From assembly GCA_017462965.1 (NCBI GenBank), contig JAFTQC010000062.1, positions 62,001-126,000 on the forward strand: 64,000 nucleotides of DNA, given 5' to 3'. Below are positions 56,832 through 64,000 of this stretch, in pieces. Numbering within the stretch: position 1 is the stretch's first letter; each line of letters begins with the position of its first letter. A program made the translations under genes and the position numbers. The notes below the pieces were generated by a model that saw only the letters and a program-made list of their open reading frames with translations, did no database searches and had not been told where the DNA came from. This DNA is from Clostridia bacterium (lineage in GTDB: Bacteria > Bacillota > Clostridia > TANB77 > UBA1234).

Positions 56832-58235
56832 ATGAAAAAAATTCTTTTTGTGGCTTCAGAAGTTGCACCATATGCGAAGTCTGGTGGGCTTGGTGATGTT
56901 ATAGGGTCACTTCCAAAAGAATTGATTGAAATGGGATATGATGTTTCGGTCATAATGCCGAGATATAGGGAAATTGAAGCTGAAATGAATTATGTTGTGG
57001 ATTATCCAATTTATATGCAAGGAAGAAAAGAAAATTGTATAATTCGTTCGCATAATCAAGATGTAAATGGTAAGACATTAACAACATATTTTGTTGATAA
57101 TTTCTTTTATTTTGATAGGGATGGAATGTATTGTCATCCTGATGAAGCTGAGAGGTTTGCTTTTTTTGATAAGGCTGTAGCGGAGTTTGTCACAAGAATA
57201 AATCCAGACATAGTTCATTTAAATGACTGGCAAACTGGTCCTATAGCTTTCTTGCTTAGAGAAAAGGTTAGAGATACTAAAACAAAGATAATTTATACAA
57301 TTCATAATTTAGAATACAATGGTAGATTTAATCGTGGAAATCTTTATCATTTTGATGTAGATGATTCGTATTTTACTCCAAGTAAGTTTGAATTTTATGG
57401 AGATATAAGTTTTTCTAAAGTTGGAATTATTTATTCGGATATAGTTACAACAGTTAGTAAAACTTATGCTGGAGAAATTCAAACTAAACAATATGGTTTT
57501 GGGTATGAAGGTTTGCTTAATCAAAAGGCTTTAAATGGACAATTGGTTGGTATTGTAAACGGAATTGATTATGATGTATATAATCCAAGTCAAAATAAGG
57601 AAATCATTGCTAACTATGATGCTGAAAATTTAGATGGCAAAGCAAAATGTAAGAAAGATTTGCAAGAGGATTTAGGATTGCCGGTTAAGAATGTTCCAAT
57701 ACTTGCTGTTATATCAAGGGTTGTACATCACAAAGGCTTTGATATATTAGTTGAAGGTATGAATGAGCTTTTAGAAAAAGATATTCAATTTGTGGCTTTA
57801 GGTGTTGGAGAACAGCATTATATAAATAGATTAAAATATTTGAAAGAAAAATATCCTGACAAAGTTTCTGTTAATGATTTCTTTGATACTGAACTTGCTA
57901 AAAAAATCTATGCAGGTAGTGATATTTTCATGATGCCATCAATGTTTGAACCTTGTGGACTTTCTCAAATGATAAGTTTTAGATATGGAACAATTCCTGT
58001 CGTTAGAAGCACGGGAGGACTTAGGGATACTGTAATAGGATATTTGAGTAACAAAGAGCAAGGTAACGGATTTACTTTCTGGGGAAATCAGGTTGAAGAC
58101 TTGGTAGAAGTTACGAAAAAAGCGTTAGAAGTATATGCGAATAAAGACGAATGGCAGGCGTTAGTAAAGAATGCTATGAAACAAGATCATTCGTGGGCAA
58201 ACTCAGCAAAAGAATACTCGAAATTGTACGAATAA
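56832..58235 (+). CDS. glgA: Glycogen synthase (ADP-glucose type)
   Basis: GT5 glycosyltransferase that extends alpha-1,4-glucan from ADP-glucose; 467 residues. The N-terminal KSGGLGDVIGSLP loop binds ADP-glucose. HLNDWQTGPIAFLL is near 135; the C-terminal GT-B half has ISRVVHHKGFD near 295, and MPSMFEPCGLSQM plus GTIPVVRSTGGLRDTV near 375-395. AAAGGAGG precedes the start. No other glycogen genes (glgB, glgC, glgP) are nearby. Confidence 0.97.
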   Translation: MKKILFVASEVAPYAKSGGLGDVIGSLPKELIEMGYDVSVIMPRYREIEAEMNYVVDYPIYMQGRKENCIIRSHNQDVNGKTLTTYFVDNFFYFDRDGMYCHPDEAERFAFFDKAVAEFVTRINPDIVHLNDWQTGPIAFLLREKVRDTKTKIIYTIHNLEYNGRFNRGNLYHFDVDDSYFTPSKFEFYGDISFSKVGIIYSDIVTTVSKTYAGEIQTKQYGFGYEGLLNQKALNGQLVGIVNGIDYDVYNPSQNKEIIANYDAENLDGKAKCKKDLQEDLGLPVKNVPILAVISRVVHHKGFDILVEGMNELLEKDIQFVALGVGEQHYINRLKYLKEKYPDKVSVNDFFDTELAKKIYAGSDIFMMPSMFEPCGLSQMISFRYGTIPVVRSTGGLRDTVIGYLSNKEQGNGFTFWGNQVEDLVEVTKKALEVYANKDEWQALVKNAMKQDHSWANSAKEYSKLYE

Positions 58236-58242
58236 AAATAGC

Positions 58243-58273
58243 ATCGAGTAGAAACTCGAACTTCCTACTCGAT
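58243..58273 (+). terminator. Hairpin after glgA
   Basis: ATCGAGTAG pairs with CTACTCGAT around a 13-base loop that itself contains ACTCGAAC; no T run follows. A weak terminator or RNA-stabilising hairpin. Confidence 0.6.
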
Positions 58274-58411
58274 AATCTATATAAACCATAAACACGCTAG
58301 CGCCTATGGAAGATGGAAATCATGTTTCGTATAATACAATTTATGAAGACCTTTAATATTATGTGATGAAAATAATTATATAATTCAAAAAAATAAAAAA
58401 TCGGAGGATTT

Positions 58412-59129
58412 ATGGAAGTAAGATTGCAAAAATTTTTAGCAGAGTGTGGTGTCGCATCAAGAAGAAAGTGTGAGGAAATCATTCTGGCCGGAAAAGTTAA
58501 AGTGAATGGAGTTTTGATAACTGAACTTGGGACAAAGGTTAATCCTGAAAGTGATGTTGTTGAAGTTGATGGAAAAATTATAAGTTCGGAGAAAAAAGTA
58601 TACATTCTTTTAAATAAGCCTGTTGGTTATGTTACGACAATGAGTGATGAAAAAGAGCGTCCGACGGTTATGGAGCTTTTAGAGGGTGTGAAGGAAAAAG
58701 TTGTTCCTGTTGGAAGACTTGACATGTTTACTTCTGGGCTTTTGCTTCTTTCAAACGATGGTGATTTTGTTTACAAAGTTACTCATCCAAAACATGAGAC
58801 TACTAAGACGTACATTGTGAAGACAAGAGGTGTTCCACGCGAATCTGATTTGGAAAAGTTAAGAGTTGGCGTTAAAATTGAGGATTATACAACGTCTCCT
58901 GCAGAAGTTAATTTGCTTTTGAAAGATAATACAAATAATATTGCAAGAATTTGGATTAGAATTCATGAAGGTAGAAATAGACAGGTTAGAAAAATGTGTG
59001 AAGCAATTGGATTATCAGTAATTGCGTTAAAAAGAGAGGGCGTTCGGTAATCTAACTTGTGAAGGTGTGGAACGTGGAAAATGGAGATATCTAACTGACG
59101 AAGAAGTTAAAGAAATTTTGAATGCATGA
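58412..59129 (+). pseudogene. RsuA/RluB family pseudouridine synthase with a frameshifted 3' end
   Basis: The open frame gives 212 residues (58412-59050): an S4 domain (MEVRLQKFLAECGVASRRK), catalytic GRLDMFTSGLLLLSNDGD with Asp 104, and IRIHEGRNRQVRKMCEAIG. It stops at LKREGVR. The next bases in another frame (59046-59126) encode GNLTCEGVERGKWRYLTDEE and VKEILNA, the usual RsuA/RluB ending. A deletion of two (or five) bases near 59044-59046 explains this. All catalytic parts remain, so the short protein may work; a sequence error is equally possible. GGAGG precedes the start. Confidence 0.88.
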
Positions 59130-59169
59130 TTTTAAAAAATAAATAAGCAAAAGAAAATGAGGAATAAAT

Positions 59170-60618
59170 ATGGAATATGAAAAAATTAAGTTGCCAGTTT
59201 CGCTTGGAATGGCAGTAAGTAAGTTTTTAAGAGAAGAAAAAGGGATACAAACTGATACAAATCAATATGGTTTGTTAAAGTTTGGCTTTTTGCCAGAGGA
59301 ACTTGAGCTGGTAACAAAAGTTGAATTATCAAATATAAAAAAAGGTGCTTTGGATAAGCTTGAATATTTGAAAAATCTAGAAGTCTTAATAATTTCTAAT
59401 GAGCATGAAGCTAATGATGATGAAAAGATATCGTTGGATAATAAAATTGAAGTATCTCATGAATCGGATGAATATTCTATAGAAGATAGGGATTTTGTAG
59501 AAATTGCAAAATGTAAAAATTTGAAGAAAATTGTAATAAAAGCTCAAAACAAATTGAAAACAATAGATTTGAATTGTTTTGAAAATCTAGAATATGTAGA
59601 ATTTAGATGCAACAAGAATTTAGAATTACTTGAAGCAGGAAGAACTTTGAAAAAATTAAAAACATTTATTTGCTGTGACAATGAAAAATTGAAAAATACA
59701 GGAGAAATTGGAAGAATAATTGAGAGAAATGTTGAGCTTTCACATATAGAAATTGATGTAATGAATTTCCCAGATGCAATAAAATTTGATTGTCACAGTG
59801 GTGAATATAATTTAGATATAATTCAAAGATTAAAGGAAATTCCAACTATTAAATTTGAAGAATGTTTTGAAGCTGATAGAACAATAATTTTAAAATTAGA
59901 TGACATGATAAATATGCATAATAAGGCTTGTAAGATTTTACATTTGTTTGTACAAGATACAGCCAATAAAAAAGATTTAATTGTAGGCGTAGAGAACTAT
60001 TTGGCTAAAAATGTTATGTATGATGAAGAAGCAGGACAACATGTTCACTTTGATGAAATAAGAAATATGTGTGAAACTGATGAACAAGCATATAAATTAT
60101 ATAGGTTCGCCAAATCTCCTACACATGGTGCAAGCGGGGCGTATAATGCCATAATGTTTAATCAATGCATATGTGAAGGATACACTCGTGCAATGCAATA
60201 TTTGCTAAAACTAAAAGGTATCAAGTCTCATGATGTATACTGTTTGCCTAAAATAAGACAAAAGAGCTTTTTTAATACGGAAGAGGAAAATGCAAAAGCG
60301 GGTGAATATGAAATCGCATTTGATGATGAATATCATAGTGTACTTTGTATTGATGATTATAATTCGTTGTATGCGGATCCTTGCCTAGATGCTAAATTTT
60401 ACAGACAAGGAGATAAAACGTTGCCTTTTGTGTTGAAAACGAAAGAGGAGATTGAAAAAACGCACAAGTTTGTATCGAGCCAGGATGATGTACTGAATAG
60501 ATATTCAGAGCAATCTGAACGTTCGATAATAAGTTCAATAAGAAATACAGAGGCATATATAGAAAATCAAGTAAGAACAGGTGCGGATGAATTGGAAATA
60601 AGAGGAATAATTAAATAG
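59170..60618 (+). CDS. LRR-like protein with a C-terminal transglutaminase-like domain
   Basis: A 482-residue soluble protein. Residues about 45-240 hold leucine-rich-repeat-like strands (LKNLEVLIISN, CKNLKKIVIKAQNKL, FENLEYVEFRCNKNL). From about 280 a transglutaminase-like fold follows: QCICEGYTRAMQYLLKLKGI (catalytic Cys 335), YHSVLCIDDYNSLYADPCLD with His 389 and Asp 403. This is the C-H-D order of the papain/transglutaminase superfamily. No signal peptide. AATGAGGAA is a modest ribosome site. It stands alone before the valS T-box. The role could be protease, crosslinker or effector; unknown. Confidence 0.75.
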   Translation: MEYEKIKLPVSLGMAVSKFLREEKGIQTDTNQYGLLKFGFLPEELELVTKVELSNIKKGALDKLEYLKNLEVLIISNEHEANDDEKISLDNKIEVSHESDEYSIEDRDFVEIAKCKNLKKIVIKAQNKLKTIDLNCFENLEYVEFRCNKNLELLEAGRTLKKLKTFICCDNEKLKNTGEIGRIIERNVELSHIEIDVMNFPDAIKFDCHSGEYNLDIIQRLKEIPTIKFEECFEADRTIILKLDDMINMHNKACKILHLFVQDTANKKDLIVGVENYLAKNVMYDEEAGQHVHFDEIRNMCETDEQAYKLYRFAKSPTHGASGAYNAIMFNQCICEGYTRAMQYLLKLKGIKSHDVYCLPKIRQKSFFNTEEENAKAGEYEIAFDDEYHSVLCIDDYNSLYADPCLDAKFYRQGDKTLPFVLKTKEEIEKTHKFVSSQDDVLNRYSEQSERSIISSIRNTEAYIENQVRTGADELEIRGIIK

Positions 60619-60664
60619 TGATAAAAAAATAAAATAGGTTTACATTTGTTAAAAAACATGGTAA

Positions 60665-60942
60665 AATGCAAGCATATTGAGAAAAACAAAGAACAAGAGG
60701 AGTAAATCAAAAACTACTTAAAGAGAGGAAAAGTCATCGGCTGAAAGCTTTTCTAAGTGTAAGATTGATTGAAGGTAGCTTGGGAGTTGCATTGGCGAAA
60801 GATTAATAAATTTAGTAGTTAATGCCGTTTAAAGTGCGTTAAACTTTCAATGAGGTAAAAGCTTTTATGCAAGAAGCTTTTATAAATTAAGGTGGTATCA
60901 CGAGCAAATTCGTCCTTTGGGAATGAATTTGCTTTTTTTTTG
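60665..60942 (+). promoter_or_regulatory. T-box riboswitch, valine type, for the valS transcript
   Basis: The T-box core AAGGTGGTATCACGAG (60888-60903) is followed by a terminator (AGCAAATTC with GAATTTGCT and nine T, about 60902-60940). Stem I has TTGAAGGTAGCTTGG with specifier GTA (60775-60777), a valine codon. The leader lies 372 bases before the valS start, separated by a palindrome and a small membrane gene. Confidence 0.9.
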
Positions 60943-60968
60943 ACAAGTGGACGGAGAATTGCGCAAAG

Positions 60969-61066
60969 TTGGAAATTGGGACGGTTCTCTTTTCCAAATT
61001 TGAAAATTTTATACTATTTGAATATATTCAAATAAATTTGGAAAAGAGAACCGTCCCAATTTCCAA
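60969..61066. repeat. Perfect 33-bp inverted repeat between the T-box and valS
   Basis: 60969-61001 is the exact reverse complement of 61034-61066 (TTGGAAATTGGGACGG outward, GTTCTCTTTTCCAAATTT inward), with a 32-base AT-rich loop. The outer 16 bases equal those of the 71-bp repeat at 47273. A lone ACTGTCCCATTGTC follows at 61074-61087. Confidence 0.96.
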
Positions 61067-61112
61067 AAACGCAACTGTCCCATTGTCAAAAAAAGAAAGG
61101 AAGGTGAGTCTT

Positions 61113-61298
61113 ATGTGGATTAATTTAATAGGTTCGGTGGTAGTACTCGTCGGTCTTTGCATGGCGCTTGATTCGCGAAGGCTCGTCAAGAAGTACTTTA
61201 ACTTTGGTGAAGAAAATATAGCCGTTTTAGGCTTGAAAATAGTTGGCTTTATGATAATTTTTATTGGTGGAATTATCTTGATGGCGAACGTAAAATAA
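61113..61298 (+). CDS. Small two-helix membrane protein before valS
   Basis: A 61-residue protein, MWINLIGSVVVLVGLCMALD at the start. Two hydrophobic helices (about 4-19 and 40-58) flank a basic, polar middle (SRRLVKKYFNFGEEN). AAGGAAGGTGAG precedes ATG 61113. A longer upstream reading would run through the palindrome and is not credible. valS starts 16 bases downstream, so the two are co-transcribed and both lie under the T-box. Not a known family. Confidence 0.75.
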   Translation: MWINLIGSVVVLVGLCMALDSRRLVKKYFNFGEENIAVLGLKIVGFMIIFIGGIILMANVK

Positions 61299-61314
61299 TT
61301 TAGGAGGAGAAAAA

Positions 61315-63936
61315 ATGAATATAATAGGTAAAACATATGAACCAAAAGACTTTGAACAAAGGATTTATGATAATTGGGTAGAAAAGAGATATTTTGAAGC
61401 TAATAATAAGAGTGAAAAAACTCCATTTACTATAATGATGCCACCACCAAATATAACAGGTGCACTTCATATGGGACATGGTATGGACAATACTCTTCAA
61501 GATATTATTGTTAGATATAAAAGAATGCAAGGCTTTGAAACACTTTGGGTTCCTGGTGTTGACCATGCAAGTATTGCTACAGAAGCTAAAATTGTTGCAA
61601 AGATGAGAGAAGAAGGCATCACAAAAGAAGAGCTAGGTAGAGAAAAATTCTTAGAGAGAGCATGGGACTGGAAAAAAGAATATGGTGGAAGAATCCTTAT
61701 GCAACTTAGAAAAATGGGTGTTTCTTGTGACTGGTCAAGAGAAAGCTTCACGATGGATGAAAATTTAACTCGTGCTGTAAAAAAAGTTTTCGTAGATATG
61801 TATGAAAAAGGTGTAATTTATAAAGGCGAGAGAATGATTAACTGGTGTCCAACTTGTAAAACATCAATATCTGATGCAGAGGTTGAATACGAGGAAGAAG
61901 CTGGTCACTTATGGCATATTAGATATTCAACACCTGATGGAAAAGATTCAATTGTAGTTGCTACAACAAGACCTGAAACAATGCTTGGAGATACAGCGAT
62001 TGCAGTTCATCCAGAGGATGAAAGATATAGTCATCTAGTAGGTACAACAGTTGTGCTTCCAATTATGAATAAGGAAATTCCTATAGTTGCGGATGAATAT
62101 GTAGAAAAAGATTTTGGAACAGGTGCTGTTAAAATTACTCCTGCACACGATCCAAATGACTTTTTAGTTGGTCTTCGTCATAGATTAGAAGTAATAAAAG
62201 TATTTACAGATGATGCTCACATGAATGATTTGGTTCCTAAGTATGAAGGAATGGATAGAAAAACAGCAAGAAAGGCAATTGTTGAAGATTTAGAAAAACT
62301 TGGAGTTTTAGTAAAAACAGAAAATTATACACATAACGTTGGAAAATGTTATCGTTGTCATGATACAGTTGAACCAGCTGTTTCTATGCAATGGTTTATG
62401 AAAATGGAAGAACTTGCAAAACCTGCAAATGAAGCTGTTAGAAGTGGTGAAATGCAATTCGTTCCAGAAAGATTTGATAAAACATACTTTAGTTTCATGG
62501 ATAATGTAAGAGATTGGTGTATTTCAAGACAACTATGGTGGGGACATAGAATTCCAGCATATTATTGTGAAGATTGTGGAGAAATGGTTGTTGCAGACCA
62601 TGACGTTGAAACTTGTCCAAAATGTGGCGGAAAAATGCATCAAGATGAAGATACATTAGATACATGGTTTAGTTCAGCATTATGGCCATTTGCAACACTT
62701 GGTTGGCCAGAAAAAACACCTGATTTTGAGAAATTCTTCCCAACAGATGTTTTAGTTACAGGTTATGACATCATATTCTTCTGGGTAGCAAGAATGTTGT
62801 TCTCAAGTATTGAACATACAGGAAAATCTCCATTTAAACATGTTTTAATACATGGATTAGTTAGAGATGAACTTGGAAGAAAAATGTCTAAATCACTTGG
62901 AAATGGTGTAGATCCACTAGTTGTTATAGATGAGTATGGTGCAGACTCATTTAGATATGCATTAGTACAAGGAACAGCTCCAGGTAATGATACAAGATAT
63001 CTTCCTGAAAAAGTTGAAGCTGGAAGAAACTTTGCAAATAAATTATGGAATGCTTCAAGATTTGCAATGATGAACTTTGGTGAAGACAAGATAACAGCTG
63101 ATACTTCAAAGCTTACAATCGAAGATAAATGGATATTTGGAAAAGCAAATACAACAATCAAAGAAGTTACAGAGTGCATGGATAAATTCGAATTTGGTGT
63201 TGCAATCCAAAAAATAATGGACTTCATTCGTGATGAGCTTTGCGATTGGTATATCGAAATGATCAAACCAAGACTTTATGATATGACAAATGAAACAAGA
63301 AACGAAGCTTTATATACATTAAATGAAATTTTAAGAATTGCACTAAAATTGCTTCATCCATTTATGCCATTCATAACAGAAGAAATTTATATGAGCTTAC
63401 AACATGATGATGAAAGTATCATGATTTCTGAGTGGCCAAAATACATGGAAGAAAGAGAATATAAAGAAGAGCAAGCTGATATCGAGCTTATAAAAGAAAT
63501 AATAAAGAGTGTACGTAACATTCGTGCAAATATGAATGTAGTTCCATCAAGAAAAGCAAGTTTAATTTTTGTAACAGAGAATGATAAGATAATAAACGAA
63601 GGTGCTGGATTTATTGAAAAATTAGCATATGCAGATAAGATAATAACTCAAAAAGATAAAGAAGGAATACCTGCAAACGCAATATCTCTAGCGGTTCCAG
63701 GAATTGAAATATATATTCCATTTGCTGAATTAGTTGATATTGAAGAGGAAATAAAGAGACTTGAAAAAGAAAAATTGACGTACGAAAATGAAATAAAGAG
63801 AGTAGAAAAAATGCTTTCAAATGAAGGATTCGTAGCAAAAGCTCCAGCGGCGAAGATTGAAGAAGAAAAAAACAAGAAAGTAAAATATGAAGAATTATTA
63901 AAGAAAACAGAAGAGAGAATAGCAAGTTTAAAGTAA
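61315..63936 (+). CDS. valS: Valyl-tRNA synthetase
   Basis: Class I synthetase that charges tRNA-Val and edits threonine; 873 residues. The HIGH-type motif is HMGHG near residue 52; the editing domain has TTRPETMLGDTAIAVHPED near 220; zinc-type cysteines (CEDCGEMVV, CPKCGGK) lie near 420-440; KMSKS is near 523. The C-terminal coiled coil (EEIKRLEKEKLTYENEIKRV region) is typical of ValRS. AGGAGG precedes the start. Regulated by the T-box at 60665-60942. Confidence 0.98.
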   Translation: MNIIGKTYEPKDFEQRIYDNWVEKRYFEANNKSEKTPFTIMMPPPNITGALHMGHGMDNTLQDIIVRYKRMQGFETLWVPGVDHASIATEAKIVAKMREEGITKEELGREKFLERAWDWKKEYGGRILMQLRKMGVSCDWSRESFTMDENLTRAVKKVFVDMYEKGVIYKGERMINWCPTCKTSISDAEVEYEEEAGHLWHIRYSTPDGKDSIVVATTRPETMLGDTAIAVHPEDERYSHLVGTTVVLPIMNKEIPIVADEYVEKDFGTGAVKITPAHDPNDFLVGLRHRLEVIKVFTDDAHMNDLVPKYEGMDRKTARKAIVEDLEKLGVLVKTENYTHNVGKCYRCHDTVEPAVSMQWFMKMEELAKPANEAVRSGEMQFVPERFDKTYFSFMDNVRDWCISRQLWWGHRIPAYYCEDCGEMVVADHDVETCPKCGGKMHQDEDTLDTWFSSALWPFATLGWPEKTPDFEKFFPTDVLVTGYDIIFFWVARMLFSSIEHTGKSPFKHVLIHGLVRDELGRKMSKSLGNGVDPLVVIDEYGADSFRYALVQGTAPGNDTRYLPEKVEAGRNFANKLWNASRFAMMNFGEDKITADTSKLTIEDKWIFGKANTTIKEVTECMDKFEFGVAIQKIMDFIRDELCDWYIEMIKPRLYDMTNETRNEALYTLNEILRIALKLLHPFMPFITEEIYMSLQHDDESIMISEWPKYMEEREYKEEQADIELIKEIIKSVRNIRANMNVVPSRKASLIFVTENDKIINEGAGFIEKLAYADKIITQKDKEGIPANAISLAVPGIEIYIPFAELVDIEEEIKRLEKEKLTYENEIKRVEKMLSNEGFVAKAPAAKIEEEKNKKVKYEELLKKTEERIASLK

Positions 63937-63947
63937 TATAAAAAAGG

Positions 63948-63987
63948 GAAGCCCCCGGTGCGTACAGAGCACTGGGGGCTTCGTTTG
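63948..63987 (+). terminator. Intrinsic terminator after valS
   Basis: GAAGCCCCCGGTG pairs with CACTGGGGGCTTC (one mismatch) around a 9-base loop, then GTTTGG. Its stem differs from the GGGAC palindrome family. Confidence 0.7.
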
Positions 63988-64000
63988 GTATGTGTTTTAG

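Noticed and set aside
60665-60942. tRNA or other structured RNA gene
   Set aside because: The GGTGGTATCACG core and following terminator identify a T-box leader; no tRNA cloverleaf fits.
60969-61112. N-terminal extension of the small membrane protein before valS
   Set aside because: It would translate the palindrome arms; the clear ribosome site is at 61096-61108, just before ATG 61113.

Overview
The window is a gene-dense, low-G+C chromosome segment of a Bacillota bacterium, most likely class Clostridia and from a spore-forming lineage. The evidence is AT-rich coding with AGA-rich arginine usage, strong GGAGG ribosome sites, a perfect CIRCE operator before groESL, two T-box leaders (serS, valS), SpoIVB, a YaaH-type GH18 protein, DUF4364, GdpP, and Clostridia-type gene orders (tig-clpP-clpX, gdpP-rplI-dnaB, tilS-ftsH, TIGR03960-TIGR03936, mfd-foldase). 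No rRNA, tRNA, CRISPR array, insertion sequence or prophage was recognised.

Layout. 1-9.3 kb: ftsW broken by a one-base frameshift, dxs on the minus strand, dnaE, and a large membrane-anchored acidic protein. 9.3-12.8 kb: CIRCE-groES-groEL, facing a stomatin/NfeD pair on the minus strand. 13-20.9 kb: GH18 protein, an unknown gene, greA, lysS, an M50 protease, tsaD and a metallophosphoesterase. 21-31.6 kb: tig-clpP-clpX, a DUF951 protein, gdpP-rplI-dnaB, tilS and ftsH. 31.6-38 kb is the accessory zone: two small coiled-coil genes and a 928-residue protein with an apparent R-S-E ADP-ribosyltransferase domain, then a G+C-rich pair ending in a DarT1-type NADAR (ADP-ribosyl-removing) antitoxin homologue, then serS with its T-box, then another G+C-rich orphan. 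38-47.3 kb: a DUF2207-like protein, the radical SAM pair, mfd, a PpiC-like foldase and a SpoU methyltransferase. 47.4-54.4 kb: DUF4364, an ECF sigma/anti-sigma pair, recN, spoIVB, an FAD dehydrogenase and a small membrane protein. 54.5-64 kb: an unknown soluble protein, lspA-rluD, glgA, an rsuA/rluB-family gene with a frameshifted 3' end, an LRR-like/transglutaminase-like protein, and a valS T-box leader separated from valS.

Three things stand out. (1) A family of long, often perfect intergenic palindromes (arms up to 71 bp) sharing GGGAC-N-N-CCC cores recurs a dozen times and always between genes. (2) A putative ADP-ribosyltransferase operon lies directly beside a NADAR hydrolase of foreign composition, which would be an unusual pairing if functional. 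(3) Three conserved genes (ftsW, recN, rsuA/rluB) each carry an apparent small indel, all at CGG-containing sites, which suggests sequence errors as much as real gene decay.
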